Origin: Xylocopa sonorina
Lineage: Eukaryota > Arthropoda > Insecta > Hymenoptera > Apidae
Length of the DNA stretch: 64,000 nucleotides
Assembly (NCBI RefSeq): GCF_050948175.1
Contig: NW_027490122.1
Location: forward strand, 1,302,001 to 1,366,000
Direction: 5' to 3'
The position numbers were made by a program, and so were the translations under genes. How positions within the stretch are numbered: position 1 is the stretch's first letter; every line of letters begins with the position of its first letter. The notes beneath the pieces were generated by a model. The model did no database searches. It had not been told where the DNA came from and was given only the letters and a program-made list of their open reading frames with translations. Positions 38,786 through 51,963 of this stretch are shown piece by piece.

Positions 38786-39465
38786 CGCAAATCATATTAT
38801 ATCTTACCATGAAACATAGAAATGAGATGCAATATCTCGTTGTAAGAAGCATTTGAAATCTATTGCTTCGATACATAGACATCTGCAAACGCTATTTTCT
38901 TGCAAGGAAGTGTCGCATTTACATTCATTTGAGGTGTAGACAAGGAATACATAACACTTCGCAAATCATATTATATCTTACCATGAAACATAGAAATGAG
39001 ATGCGATATCGCGTTTTGAGAAGCATCAGAAATCCATTGCTACGATACGTAGACATCTGCAAACGCTATTTCCTAGCAAGGAGGTGTCGCATTTACATTC
39101 ATTTGAAGTGTGGACGAGGAATACATGACACTTCGCAAATCATATTATATCTTACCATGAAACATAGAAATGAGATGCGATATCGCGTTTTAAGAATCAT
39201 AAGAACTCTATTGCTTCGATACGTAGACATCTGCAAACGCTATTTCCTTGCAAGGAAGTGTCGCATTTACATTCATTTGAAGTGTAATCGAGGAATACAT
39301 GACACTTCGCAAATCATATTATATCTTACCATGAAACATAGAAATGAGATGCGATATCGCGTTTTAAGAAGCATTAGAAATCTATTGCTACGATACGTAG
39401 ACATCTGCAAACGCTATTCCCTAGCGAGGAAGTGTCGCATTTACATTTATTTGAAGTGTAGACGA
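38786..39465 (+). repeat. 680-bp block, copy 1
   Basis: Matches 41051-41730 at 2265 bp, which is 13 monomers plus three single-base insertions located between them. It has CTATTTTCTTGC with TTTGAGGTGTAGACAAGG, GTTTTGAGAAGCATC, AAGGAGGTGTCGC, GTAATCGAGG and CTATTCCCTAGCGAGG. The first monomer type also recurs at 63595-63660. Confidence 0.87.
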
Positions 39466-40372
39466 GGAATACATAACACTTCGCAAATCATATTATATCT
39501 TACCATGAAACATGGAAATGAGATGCGATATCGCGTTTTAAGAGGCATTAGAACTCTATTGCTACGATACGTAGACATCTGCAATCGCTATTTCCTTGCA
39601 ACGAAGTGTCACATTTACTTTCATTTGAATCGTAGACGAGGAATGCATAACACTTCGCAATGAATATTATATCTTATCATGAAACGTAGATATGAGAGGC
39701 AATATCTCGTTTTAAGAAGCATTTGAAATCTATTGCTTCGATACGCAGACATCTGCAAACGCTATTTCCTTGCAAGGAAGTGTCGCATTTACATTCATTT
39801 GAAGTGTAGACGAGGAATACATAACACTTCGCAAATCATATTATATCTTACCATGAAACATAGAAATGTGATGCGATATCGCGTTTTAAGAAGCATTAGA
39901 ACTCTATTGCTACAATACGTAGACATCTGCAATCGCTATTTCCTTGCAATGAAGTGTCTCATTTACTTTCATTTGAATCGTAGACGAGGAATGCATAACA
40001 CTTCGCAATGATATTATATCTTATCTTGAAACATAGATATGAGATGCGACATCGCGTTTTAAGAACCATATGAACTCTATTGCTACGATACGTAGACATC
40101 TGCAATCGCTATTTCCTTGCAAGGAAGTGTCGCATTTACTTTCATTTGAATCGTAGACGAGGAATGCATAACCCTTCGCAATGAATATTATATCTTATCA
40201 TGAAACGTAGATACGAGATGCAATATCTCGTTTTAAGAAGCATTTGAAATCTATTGCTAAGATACGTAGACATCTGCAAACGCTATTTCCTTGCAAGGAA
40301 GTGTCGCATTTACATTCATTTGAAGTGTAGACGAGGAATACATAACACTTCGCAAATCATATTATATCTTAC
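39466..40372 (+). repeat. 0.9-kb block, copy 1 (16-monomer spacing)
   Basis: Matches about 42250-43157 at 2784-2785 bp. Variants are ACATGGAAATGAG, AAGAGGCATTAG, TTGCAACGAAGTGTCACATTTAC, GAGAGGCAATATC, GATACGCAGAC and GCTAAGATACG. One base is missing in CAATGATATTATATC near 40008, only in this copy. Confidence 0.85.
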
Positions 40373-41050
40373 CCATGAAACCATAGAAATGAGATGCGAT
40401 ATCGCGTTTTAAGAAGCATTAGAACTCTATTTCTACGATACCTAGACATCAGCAGACGCTATTTCCTAGCAAGGAGGTGTCGCATTTACATTCATTTGAA
40501 GTGTGGACGAGGAATACATGACACTTCGCAAATCATATTATATCTTACCATGAAACATAGAAATGAGATGCGATATCGCGTTTTAAGAAGCATCAGAAAT
40601 CCATTGCTACGATACGTAGACATCTGCAAACGCTATTTCCTTGCAAGAAAGTGTCGCATTTACTTTCATTTGATTCGTAGACGAGGAATGCATAACACTT
40701 CGCAATGAATATTATATCTTATCTTGAAACATAGATATGAGATGCGATATCGCGTTTTAAGAATCATATGAACTCTATTTCTACGATACGTAGACATTCT
40801 GCAATCGCTATTTCCTTGCAAGGAAGTGTCGCATTTACTTTCATTTGAATCGTAGACGAGGAATGCATAACACTTCGCAATGAATATTATATCTTATCTT
40901 GAAAACATAGATATGAGATGCGACATCGCGTTTTAAGAACCATATGAACTCTATTGCTACGATACGTAGACATCTGCAATCGCTATTTCCTTGCAAGGAA
41001 GTGTCGCATTTACTTTCATTTGAATCGTAGACGAGGAATGCATAACCCTT
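40373..41050 (+). repeat. Indel-rich monomers
   Basis: Four units with four single-base insertions: ACCCATGAAACCATAG (two, about 40373-40385), GACATTCTGC (about 40798) and TTGAAAACATAG (about 40903). Two type C units are present. All the extra bases sit at or next to homopolymers. Confidence 0.8.
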
Positions 41051-42249
41051 CGCAAATCATATTATATCTTACCATGAAACATAGAAATGAGATGCAATAT
41101 CTCGTTTTAAGAAGCATTTGAAATCTATTGCTTCGATACATAGACATCTGCAAACGCTATTTTCTTGCAAGGAAGTGTCGCATTTACATTCATTTGAGGT
41201 GTAGACAAGGAATACATAACACTTCGCAAATCATATTATATCTTACCATGAAACATAGAAATGAGATGCGATATCGCGTTTTGAGAAGCATCAGAAATCC
41301 ATTGCTACGATACGTAGACATCTGCAAACGCTATTTCCTAGCAAGGAGGTGTCGCATTTACATTCATTTGAAGTGTGGACGAGGAATACATGACACTTCG
41401 CAAATCATATTATATCTTACCATGAAACATAGAAATGAGATGCGATATCGCGTTTTAAGAATCATAAGAACTCTATTGCTTCGATACGTAGACATCTGCA
41501 AACGCTATTTCCTTGCAAGGAAGTGTCGCATTTACATTCATTTGAAGTGTAATCGAGGAATACATGACACTTCGCAAATCATATTATATCTTACCATGAA
41601 ACATAGAAATGAGATGCGATATCGCGTTTTAAGAAGCATTAGAAATCTATTGCTACGATACGTAGACATCTGCAAACGCTATTCCCTAGCGAGGAAGTGT
41701 CGCATTTACATTTATTTGAAGTGTAGACGACGGATACATAACACTTCGCAAATCATATTATACCTTACCATGAAACATAGAAATGAGATGCGATATCGCG
41801 TTTAAGAATCATAAGAACTCTATTGCTACGATAGGTAGACATTTGCAAACTCTATTTCCTTGCAAGGAAGTGTCGCATTTACATTCATTTGAAGTGTAGA
41901 CTAGAATACATAACACTTCGCAAATCATATTATATCTTACCGTGAAACATAGAAATGAGATGCGATATCGCGTTTTAAGAATCATAAGAACTCTATTGCT
42001 ACGATACGTAGACATCTGCAAACTCTATTTCCTTGCAAGGAAGTGTCGCATTTACATTCATTTGTATCGTAGACGTGGAATGCATAGCACTTCGCAAAGA
42101 ATATTATATCTTATCATGAAACATAGATATGAGATGCAATATCTCGTTTTAAGAAGCATTTGAACTCTATTCCTTCGATACGTAGACATCTGCAAACGCT
42201 GTTTCCATGCAAGGAAGGGTTGCATTTACATTCATTTGAAGTGTAGACG
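41051..42249 (+). repeat. 680-bp block copy 2, then deletion-bearing monomers
   Basis: 41051-41730 is the partner of 38786-39465. The following units carry single-base losses in GCGTTTAAGAATC (about 41802) and GACTAGAATAC (about 41902). The ATTTGTATCGTAGACGTGG and CTATTCCTTCG variants (42060-42180) match 31793-31910. Confidence 0.82.
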
Positions 42250-43157
42250 AGGAATACATAACACTCGCAAATCATATTATATCTTACCATGAAACATGGA
42301 AATGAGATGCGATATCGCGTTTTAAGAGGCATTAGAACTCTATTGCTACGATACGTAGACATCTGCAATCGCTATTTCCTTGCAACGAAGTGTCACATTT
42401 ACTTTCATTTGAATCGTAGACGAGGAATGCATAACACTTCGCAATGAATATTATATCTTATCATGAAACGTAGATATGAGAGGCAATATCTCGTTTTAAG
42501 AAGCATTTGAAATCTATTGCTTCGATACGCAGACATCTGCAAACGCTATTTCCTTGCAAGGAAGTGTCGCATTTACATTCATTTGAAGTGTAGACGAGGA
42601 ATACATAACACTTCGCAAATCATATTATATCTTACCATGAAACATAGAAATGTGATGCGATATCGCGTTTTAAGAAGCATTAGAACTCTATTGCTACAAT
42701 ACGTAGGCATCTGCAATCGCTATTTCCTTGCAATGAAGTGTCTCATTTACTTTCATTTGAATCGTAGACGAGGAATGCATAACACTTCGCAATGAATATT
42801 ATATCTTATCTTGAAACATAGATATGAGATGCGACATCGCGTTTTAAGAACCATATGAACTCTATTGCTACGATACGTAGACATCTGCAATCGCTATTTC
42901 CTTGCAAGGAAGTGTCGCATTTACTTTCATTTGAATCGTAGACGAGGAATGCATAACCCTTCGCAATGAATATTATATCTTATCATGAAACGTAGATACG
43001 AGATGCAATATCTCGTTTTAAGAAGCATTTGAAATCTATTGCTAAGATACGTAGACATCTGCAAACGCTATTTCCTTGCAAGGAAGTGTCGCATTTACAT
43101 TCATTTGAAGTGTAGACGAGGAATACATAACACTTCGCAAATCATATTATATCTTAC
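42250..43157 (+). repeat. 0.9-kb block, copy 2
   Basis: Partner of 39466-40372, with a one-base loss in ACACTCGC (about 42264) that the other copy lacks. The stretch from about 42400 to 42680 recurs again 1218 bp (7 monomers) later. Confidence 0.85.
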
Positions 43158-43846
43158 CATGAAACATAGAAATGAGATGCGATATCGCGCTTTAAGAATC
43201 ATAAGAACCCTATTGCCACAATACGTAGACATCTGCAAACGCTATTTCCGAGCAAGGCAGTGTCGCATTTACATTCATTTGATGTGTAGACGAGGAGTAC
43301 ATAACACTTCGCAAATCATATTATATCTTACCATGAAACATAGAAATGAGATGCGATATCGCGTTTTGAGAAGCATCAGAAATCCATTGCTACGATACGT
43401 AGACATCTGCAAACGCTATTTCCTAGCAAGGAAGTGTCGCATTTACATTCATTTGAAGTGTAGACGAGGAATACATAACACTTCGCAAATCATATTATAT
43501 CTTACCATGAAACATAGAAATGAGATGCGATATCGCGTTTTAAGAAGCATTAGAACCCTATTGCTACGATACGTAGACATCTGCAATCGCTATTTCCTTG
43601 CAACGAAGTGTCACATTTACTTTCATTTGAATCGTAGACGAGGAATGCATAACACTTCGCAATGAATATTATATCTTATCATGAAACGTAGATATGAGAG
43701 GCAATATCTCGTTTTAAGAAGCATTTGAAATCTATTGCTTCGATACGCAGACATCTGCAAACGCTATTTCCTTGCAAGGAGGTGTCGCATTTACATTCAT
43801 TTGAAGTGTAGACGAGGAATACATAACACTTCGCAAATCATATTAT
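43158..43846 (+). repeat. Mosaic monomers
   Basis: About four units. GCGCTTTAAGAATC with CCACAATACG and CCGAGCAAGGCAGTG (43188-43260) recur at 46318-46390. The rest repeats the 42.4-kb series. Confidence 0.75.
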
Positions 43847-45225
43847 ATCTTACCATGAAACATAGAAATGTGATGCGATATCGCGTTTTAAGAAGCATTA
43901 GAACTCTATTTCTACGATACCTAGACATCAGCAGACGCTATTTCCTAGCAAGGAGGTGTCGCATTTACATTCATTTGAAGTGTGGACGAGGAATACATGA
44001 CACTTCGCAAATCATATTATATCTTACCATGAAACATAGAAATGAGATGCGATATCGCGTTTTAAGAAGCATCAGAAATCCATTGCTACGATACGTAGAC
44101 ATCTGCAAACGCTATTTCCTTGCAAGAAAGTGTCGCATTTACTTTCATTTGATTCGTAGACGAGGAATGCATAACACTTCGCAATGAATATTATATCTTA
44201 CCATGAAACATAGAAATGACATGCGATATCGCGTTTTAAGAATCATAAGAACTCTATTGCTACGATACGTAGACATCTGCAAACGCTATTTCCTAGCAAG
44301 GAAGTGTCGCATTTACATACATTTGATGTGTAGACGAGGAGTACATAACACTTCGCAAATCATATTATATCTTACCATGAAACATAGAAATGAGTTGCGA
44401 TATCGCGTTTTAAGAAGCATTAGAACACTATTGCTACGATACGTAGACATCTGCAATCGCTATTTCCTTGCAACGAAGTGTCGCATTTACATTCATTTGA
44501 AGTGTAGAAGAGGAATACATGACACTTCGCCAATCACATTATATCTTACCATGAAACATAGAAATGAGATGCGATATCGCGTTTTAAGAAGCATTAGAAC
44601 ACTATTGCTACGATAGGTAGACATTTGCAAACGCTATTTCCTAGCAAGGAAGTGTCGCATTTACATTCATTTGAAGTGTAGACGAGGAATACATGACACT
44701 TCACAAATCATATTATATCTTACCATGAAACATAGAAATGAGATGCGATATCGCGTTTTAAGAAGCATTAGAACACTACTGTTACGATAGTTAGACATTT
44801 GCAAACGCTATTTCCTTGCAAGGAAGTGTCGCATTTACATTCATTTGAAGTGTAGACGAGGAATACATGACACTTCGCAAATCATATTATATCTTACCAT
44901 GAAACATAGAAATGTGATGCGATATCGCGTTTTAAGAAGCATTAGAACTCTATTTCTACGATACCTAGACATCAGCAGACGCTATTTCCTAGCAAGGAGG
45001 TGTCGCATTTACATTCATTTGAAGTGTGGACGAGGAATACATAACACTTCGCAAATCATATTATATCTTACCATGAAACATAGAAATGAGATGCGATATC
45101 GCGTTTTAAGAAGCATCAGAAATCCATTGCTACGATACGTAGACATCTGCAAACGCTATTTCCTTGCAAGAAAGTGTCGCATTTACTTTCATTTGATTCG
45201 TAGACGAGGAATGCATAACACTTCG
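43847..45225 (+). repeat. 1.38-kb block, copy 1 (17-monomer spacing)
   Basis: Matches 46803-48183 at 2956-2958 bp, the small change being due to one extra T in the second copy; part also matches 53793-54970. Marker order: CTATTTCTACG with CATCAGCAGACGC and AAGGAGGTG, AAGCATCAGAAATCC with TTTGATTCGTAGACG, AAATGACATGCG, GGAGTACATAAC, GAGTTGCG with TTGCAACGAAG, CGCCAATCACATT, CTTCACAAATC with GATAGTTAGAC. Confidence 0.87.
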
Positions 45226-46802
45226 CAATGAATATTATATCTTATCTTGAAACATAGATATGAGATGCGATATCGCGTTTTAAGAAACATATGAACTCTA
45301 TTTCTACGATACGTAGACATCTGCAATCGCTATTTCCTTGCAAGGACGTGTCGCATTTACATTCATTTGAAGTGTAGACGAGGAATACATAACACTTCGC
45401 AAATCATATTATATCTTACCATGAAACATAGAAATGTGATGCGATATCGCGTTTTAAGAAGCATTAGAACTCTATTTCTACGATACCTAGACATCAGCAG
45501 ACGCTATTTCCTAGCAAGGAGGTGTCGCATTTACATTCATTTGAAGTGTGGACGAGGAATACATGACACTTCGCAAATCATATTATATCTTACCATGAAA
45601 CATAGAAATGAGATGCGATATCGCGTTTTAAGAAGCATCAGAAATCCATTGCTACGATACGTAGACATCTGCAAACGCTATTTCCTTGCAAGGAAGTGTC
45701 TCATTTACTTTCATCTGAATCGTAGACGAGGAATGCATAACACTTCGCAATGAATATTATATCTTATCTTGAAACATAGATATGAGATGCGACATCGCGT
45801 TTATGAACCATATGAACTCTATTGCTACGATACGTAGACATCTGCAATCGCTATTTCCTTGCAAGGAAGTGTCGCATTTACTTTCATTTGAATCGTAGAC
45901 GAGGAATGCATAACACTTCGCAATGAATATTATATCTTATCATGAAACGTAGATACGAGATGCAATATCTCGTTTTAAGAAGCATTTGAAATCTATTGCT
46001 AAGATACGTAGACATCTGCAAACGCTATTTCCTAGCAAGGAAGTGTCGCATTTACATTCATTTGATGTGTAGACGAGGAATACATAACACTTCGCAAATC
46101 ATATTATATCTTACCATGAAACATAGAAATGAGATGCAATATCCCGTTTTAAGAAGCATTTGAAATCTATTGCTTCGATACGTAGACATCTGCAAACGCT
46201 ATTTCCTTGCAAGGAAGTGTCGCATTTACATTCATTTGAAGTGTAGACGAGGAATACATAACACTTCGCAAATCATATTATATCTTACCATGAAACATAG
46301 AAATGAGATGCGATATCGCGCTTAAGAATCATAAGTACCCTATTGCCACAATACGTAGACATCTGCAAACGCTATTTCCTAGCAAGGCAGTGTCGCATTT
46401 ACATTCATTTGATGTGTAGACGAGGAGTACATAACACTTCGCAAATCATATTATATCTTACCATGAAACATAGAAATGAGATGCGATATCGCGTTTTGAG
46501 AAGCATCAGAAAACCATTGCTACGATACGTAGACATCTGCAAACGCTATTTCCTAGCAAGGAAGTGTCGCATTTACATTCATTTGAAGTGTAGACGAGGA
46601 ATACATAACACTTCGCAAATCATATTATATCTTACCATGAAACATAGAAATGAGTTGCGATATTGCGTTTTAAGAAGCATTAGAACACTATTGCTACGAT
46701 ACGTAGACATCTGCAATCGCTATTTCCTTGCAACGAAGTGTCGCATTTACATTCATTTGAAGTGTAGAAGAGGAATACATGACACTTCGCCAATCACATT
46801 AT
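45226..46802 (+). repeat. Mixed monomers with types B and C
   Basis: About nine units, among them type C near 45250 and 45770 and type B near 45951 and 46131 (the latter with ATATCCCG). GCGTTTATGAACC, the same unusual change as near 5104, appears near 45800. A one-base loss in GCGCTTAAGAATC lies near 46321. Confidence 0.77.
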
Positions 46803-48183
46803 ATCTTACCATGAAACATAGAAATGTGATGCGATATCGCGTTTTTAAGAAGCATTAGAACTCTATTTCTACGATACCTAGACATCAGCAGACGCTATTT
46901 CCTAGCAAGGAGGTGTCGCATTTACATTCATTTGAAGTGTGGACGAGGAATACATGACACTTCGCAAATCATATTATATCTTACCATGAAACATAGAAAT
47001 GAGATGCGATATCGCGTTTTAAGAAGCATCAGAAATCCATTGCTACGATACGTAGACATCTGCAAACGCTATTTCCTTGCAAGAAAGTGTCGCATTTACT
47101 TTCATTTGATTCGTAGACGAGGAATGCATAACACTTCGCAATGAATATTATATCTTACCATGAAACATAGAAATGACATGCGATATCGCGTTTTAAGAAT
47201 CATAAGAACTCTATTGCTACGATACGTAGACATCTGCAAACGCTATTTCCTAGCAAGGAAGTGTCGCATTTACATTCATTTGATGTGTAGACGAGGAGTA
47301 CATAACACTTCGCAAATCATATTATATCTTACCATGAAAACATAGAAATGAGTTGCGATATCGCGTTTTAAGAAGCATTAGAACACTATTGCTACGATAC
47401 GTAGACATCTGCAATCGCTATTTCCTTGCAACGAAGTGTCGCATTTACATTCATTTGAAGTGTAGAAGAGGAATACATGACACTTCGCCAATCACATTAT
47501 ATCTTACCATGAAACATAGAAATGAGATGCGATATCGCGTTTTAAGAAGCATTAGAACACTATTGCTACGATAGGTAGACATTTGCAAACGCTATTTCCT
47601 AGCAAGGAAGTGTCGCATTTACATTCATTTGAAGTGTAGACGAGGAATACATGACACTTCACAAATCATATTATATCTTACCATGAAACATAGAAATGAG
47701 ATGCGATATCGCGTTTTAAGAAGCATTAGAACACTACTGTTACGATAGTTAGACATTTGCAAACGCTATTTCCTTGCAAGGAAGTGTCGCATTTACATTC
47801 ATTTGAAGTGTAAACGAGGAATACATGACACTTCGCAAATCATATTATATCTTACCATGAAACATAGAAATGTGATGCGATATCGAGTTTTAAGAAGCAT
47901 TAGAACTCTATTTCTACGATACCTAGACATCAGCAGACGCTATTTCCTAGCAAGGAGGTGTCGCATTTACATTCATTTGAAGTGTGGACGAGGAATACAT
48001 GACACTTCGCAAATCATATTATATCTTACCATGAAACATGGAAATGAAATGCGATATCGCGTTTTAAGGAGCATCAGAAATCCATTGCTACGATACGTAG
48101 ACATCTGCAAACGCTATTTCCTTGCAAGAAAGTGTCGCATTTACTTTCATTTGATTCGTAGACGAGGAATGCATAACACTTCG
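46803..48183 (+). repeat. 1.38-kb block, copy 2
   Basis: Partner of 43847-45225. It carries extra single bases in GCGTTTTTAAG (about 46842) and ATGAAAACATAG (about 47337) that the other copies lack. Confidence 0.86.
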
Positions 48184-49198
48184 CAAATCATAATATATCT
48201 TACCATGAAACATAGAAATGAGATGCGATATCGCGTTTTAAGAAGCAGCAGAAATCCATTGCTACGATACGTAGACATCTGCAAGTGCTATTTCCTTGCA
48301 AGGAAGTGTTGCATTTACATTCATTTGAATCGTAGACGAGGAATGCATAACACATCGCAATGAATATTATATCTTATCATGAAACATAGATATGAGATGC
48401 AATATCTCGTTTTAAGATGCATTTGAACTCTATTGCTTCGATACGTAGACATCTGCAAACGCTATTTCCTTGCAAGGAAGTGTCGCATTTACATTCGGTT
48501 GATGTGTTGATGAGGAATACATAACACTTCGCAAATCATATTATATCTTACCATGAGACATAGAAATGAGATGCGATATCGCGTTTTAAGAAGCATTAGA
48601 ACTCTATTGCTGCGATACGTAGACATCTGCAAACGCTATTTCCTTGCAAGGAAGTGTCGCATTTACATTCATTTGAAGTGTAAACGAGGAATACATGACA
48701 CTTCGCAAATCATATTATATCTTACCATGAAACATTGAAATGAGATGCGATATCGCGTTTTAAGAAGCATTAGAACTCTATTGCTACGATACGTAGACAT
48801 CTGCAAACGCTATTTCCTTGCAAGAAAGTGTCACATTTACTTTCATTTGAACCGTAGACGAGGAATGCATAACGCTTCGCAATGAATATTATATCTTATC
48901 TTGAAACATAGATATGAGATGCGATATCGCGTTTTAAGGATCATATGAACTCTATTGCTACGACACGTAGACATCTGCAATCGCTATTTCCTTGCAACGA
49001 AGTGTCGCATTTACTTCCATTTGAATCGTAGACGAGGAATGCATAACACTTCGCAGTGAATATTATATCTTATCATGAAATGTAGATATGAGATGCAATA
49101 TCTCGTTTTAAGAAGCATTTGAAATCTATTGCTTCGATACGTAGACATCTGCAAACGCTATTTCCTTGCAAGGAAGTATCGCATTTACATTCATTTGA
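48184..49198 (+). repeat. 1.0-kb block, copy 1 (42-monomer spacing)
   Basis: Matches 55493-56507 at 7309 bp (42 monomers plus the one-base insertion near 53780). It contains AAGCAGCAGAAATCC with GCAAGTGC, a type B unit with AAGATGCATTTG, then the type D unit starting at 48496 with ATGAGACATAG, a GTAAACGAGG unit, a type C unit and a type B unit with GAAATGTAG. These are the first four members of the six-monomer repeat. Confidence 0.88.
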
Positions 49199-49587
49199 AG
49201 TGTAAACGAGGAATACATGACACTTCGCAAGTCATATTACATCTTACCATGAAACATAGAAATGTGATGCGATATCGCGTTTTAAGAAGCATTAGAACTC
49301 TATTGCTACGATACGTAGACATCTGCAAACGCTATTTCCTTGCAAGAAAGTGTCGCATTTACATTCATTTGAAGTGTAGACGAGGAATACATAACACTTC
49401 GCAAATCATATTATATCTTACCATGAAACATAGAAATGTGATGCGATATCGCGTTTTAAGAAGCATTAGAACTCTATTTCTACGATACCTAGACATCTGC
49501 AGACGTTATTTCCTAGCAAGGAAGTGTCGCATTTACATTCATTTGAAGTGTGGACGAGGAATACATGACACTTCGCAAATCATATTA
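49199..49587 (+). repeat. Monomers replaced between the two long copies
   Basis: Units with GTAAACGAGG/CGCAAGTCATATTACATC, then GTGATGCG units including CTATTTCTACG. At the equivalent place in the other copy (about 56508-56896) the six-monomer repeat continues instead, and the CGCAAGTCATATTACATC unit comes two monomers later. Confidence 0.75.
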
Positions 49588-51005
49588 TATCTTACCATGA
49601 AACATAGAAATGAGATGCGATATCGCGTTTTAAGAAGCATCAGAAATCCATTGCTACGATACGTAGACATCTGCAAACGCTATTTCCTTGCAAGAAAGTG
49701 TCGCATTTACATTCATTTGAAGTGTAGACGAGGAATACATAACACTTCGCAAATCATATTATATCTTACCATGAAACATAGGAATGAGATGCGATATCGC
49801 GTTTTAAGAAGCATTAGAACTCTATTGCTACAATACGTAGACATCTGCAATCGCTATTTCCTTGCAATGAAGTGTCTCATTTACTTTCATTTGAATCGTA
49901 GACGAGGAATGCATAACACTTCGCAATGAATATTATATCTTATCTTGAAACATAGATATGAGATGCGACATCGCGTTTTAAGAACCATATGAACTCTATT
50001 GCTACGATACGTAGACATCTGCAATCTCTATTTCCTTGCAAGGAAGTGTCGCATTTACTTTCATTTGAATCGTAGACGAGGAATGCATAACACTTCGCAA
50101 TGAATATTATATCTTATCATGAAACGTAGATACGAGATGCCATATCTCGTTTTAAGAAGAATTTGAAATCTATTGCTAAGATACGTACACATTTGCAAAC
50201 GCTATTTCCTTGCAAGGAAGTGTCGCATTTACATTCATTTGAAGTGTAGACGAGGAATACATGACACTTCACAAATCATATCATATCTTACCATGAAACA
50301 TAGAAATGAGATGCGATATCGCGTTTTAAGAAGCATTAGAACACTATTGCTACGATAGGTAGACATTTGCAAACGCTATTTCCTTGCAAGGAAGTGTCGC
50401 ATTTACATTCATTTGAAGTGTAGACGAGGAATACATGACACTTCACAAATCATATTATATCTTACCATGAAACATAGAAATGAGATGCGATATCGCGTTT
50501 TAAGAAGCATTAGAACACTACTGCTACGATAGTTAGACATTTGCAAACGCTATTTCCTTGCAAGGAAGTGTCGCATTTACATTCATTTGAAGTGTAGACT
50601 AGGAATACATAACACTTCGCAAATCATATTATATCTTACCATGAAACATAGAAATGAGATGCGATATCGCGTTTTAAGAAGCAGCAGAAATCCATTGCTA
50701 CGATACGTAGACATCTGCAAGTGCTATTTCCTTGCAAGGAAGTGTTGCATTTACATTCATTTGAATCGTAGACGAGGAATGCATAACACATCGCAATGAA
50801 TATTATATCTTATCATGAAACATAGATATGAGATGCAATATCTCGTTTTAAGAAGCATTTGAACTCTATTGCTTCGATACGTAGACATCTGCAAACGCTA
50901 TTTCCTTGCAAGGAAGTGTCGCATTTACATTCGGTTGATGTGTTGATGAGGAATACATAACACTTCGCAACTCATATTATATCTTACCATGAGACATAGA
51001 AATGA
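49588..51005 (+). repeat. 1.42-kb block, copy 1 (42-monomer spacing)
   Basis: Matches 56897-58314 at 7309 bp with few differences (for example CATGACAC versus CATTACAC, and CTTGCGAGG). Shared rarities are CAATCTCTATTTCC, GATGCCATATCTCG, TAAGATACGTACACATTTGC and CGCAACTCATATT. It ends inside the first monomer of a six-monomer unit, where the left copy jumps to a different monomer. Confidence 0.9.
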
Positions 51006-51627
51006 AATGCGATATCGCGTTTTAAGGATCATATGAACTCTATTGCTACGATACGTAGACATCTGCAATCGCTATTTCCTTGCAACGAAGTGTCGCATTT
51101 ACTTCCATTTGAATCGTAGACGAGGAATGCATAACACTTCGCAATGAATATTATATCTTATCATGAAACGTAGATATGAGATGCAATATCTCGTTCTAAG
51201 AAGCATTTGAAATCTATTGCTTCGATACGTAGACATCTGCAAACGCTTTTTCCTTGCAAGGAAGTGTCGCATTTACATTCATTTGATGTGTAGACGAGGA
51301 ATACATAACACTTCGCAAATCATATAATATCCTACCATGAAACGTAGAAATGAGATGCGATATCGCGTTTTAAGAATCATAAGAACACTATTGCTACGAT
51401 AGGTAGACATTTGCAAACGCTATTTCCTTGCAAGGAAGTGTCGCATTTACATTCATTTGAAGTGTAGACGAGGAATACATGACAGTTCGCAAATCATATT
51501 ATATCTTACCATGAAACATAGAAATGAGATGCGATATCGCGTTTTAAGAAGCATTAGAACACTATTGCTACGATAGGTAGACATTTGCAAACGCTATTTC
51601 CTTGCAAGGAAGTGTCGCATTTACATT
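50932..51627 (+). repeat. Four-monomer derivative of the six-monomer repeat
   Basis: Starts with the type D patch and ATGAGACATAG of monomer 1. Within the same 174 bp it switches to the TTTTAAGGATCATATGAAC end of monomer 3, so exactly 348 bp are missing. Monomers 4 to 6 follow normally, and the next unit starts 696 bp downstream at 51628. The exchange point lies between about 51006 and 51024, in the sequence around the GCGATATCGC palindrome. Confidence 0.88.
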
Positions 51628-51647
51628 CGGTTGATGTGTTGATGAGG
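51628..51647 (+). repeat. Representative type D patch (GTTGATGTGTTGATG)
   Basis: Where most units read CATTTGAAGTGTAGACG, these units read CGGTTGATGTGTTGATG, CAGTTGATGTGTTGATG or CAGATGATGTGTTGATG. Copies start near 19279, 20149, 27282, 27805, 28849, 32489, 48496, 50932, 51628, 52672, 55805, 58241 and 59285. A half-converted form (CAGTTGATGTGTAGACG) is at about 60852. From 48 kb on, the patch marks the first monomer of the six-monomer repeat. Confidence 0.8.
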
Positions 51648-51963
51648 AATACATAACACTTCGCAAATCATATTATATCTTACCATGAGACATAGAAATG
51701 AGATGCGATATCGCGTTTTAAGAAGCATTAGAAATCTATTGCTGCGATACGTAGACATCTGCAAACGCTATTTCCTTGCAAGGAAGTGTCGCATTTACAT
51801 TCATTTGAAGTGTAAACGAGGAATACATGACACTTCGCAAATCATATTATATCTTACCATGAAACATAGAAATGAGATGCGATATCGCGTTTTAAGAAGC
51901 ATTAGAACTCTATTGCTACGATACGTAGACATCTGCAAACGCTATTTCCTTGCAAGAAAGTGT

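Noticed and set aside
40005..43157. A gene remnant explaining the frameshifts in this stretch
   Set aside because: The frameshifts are single-base changes in ordinary monomers, and the sequence between them is indistinguishable from the rest of the array; consensus error or ordinary mutation suffices.
51628..51670. Hammerhead ribozyme core suggested by GTTGATGAGG followed by ATGAAAC or ATGAGAC downstream
   Set aside because: The required CTGATGA core with paired stems and a GAAA next to a second stem is not present; the resemblance is limited to TGATGAG.
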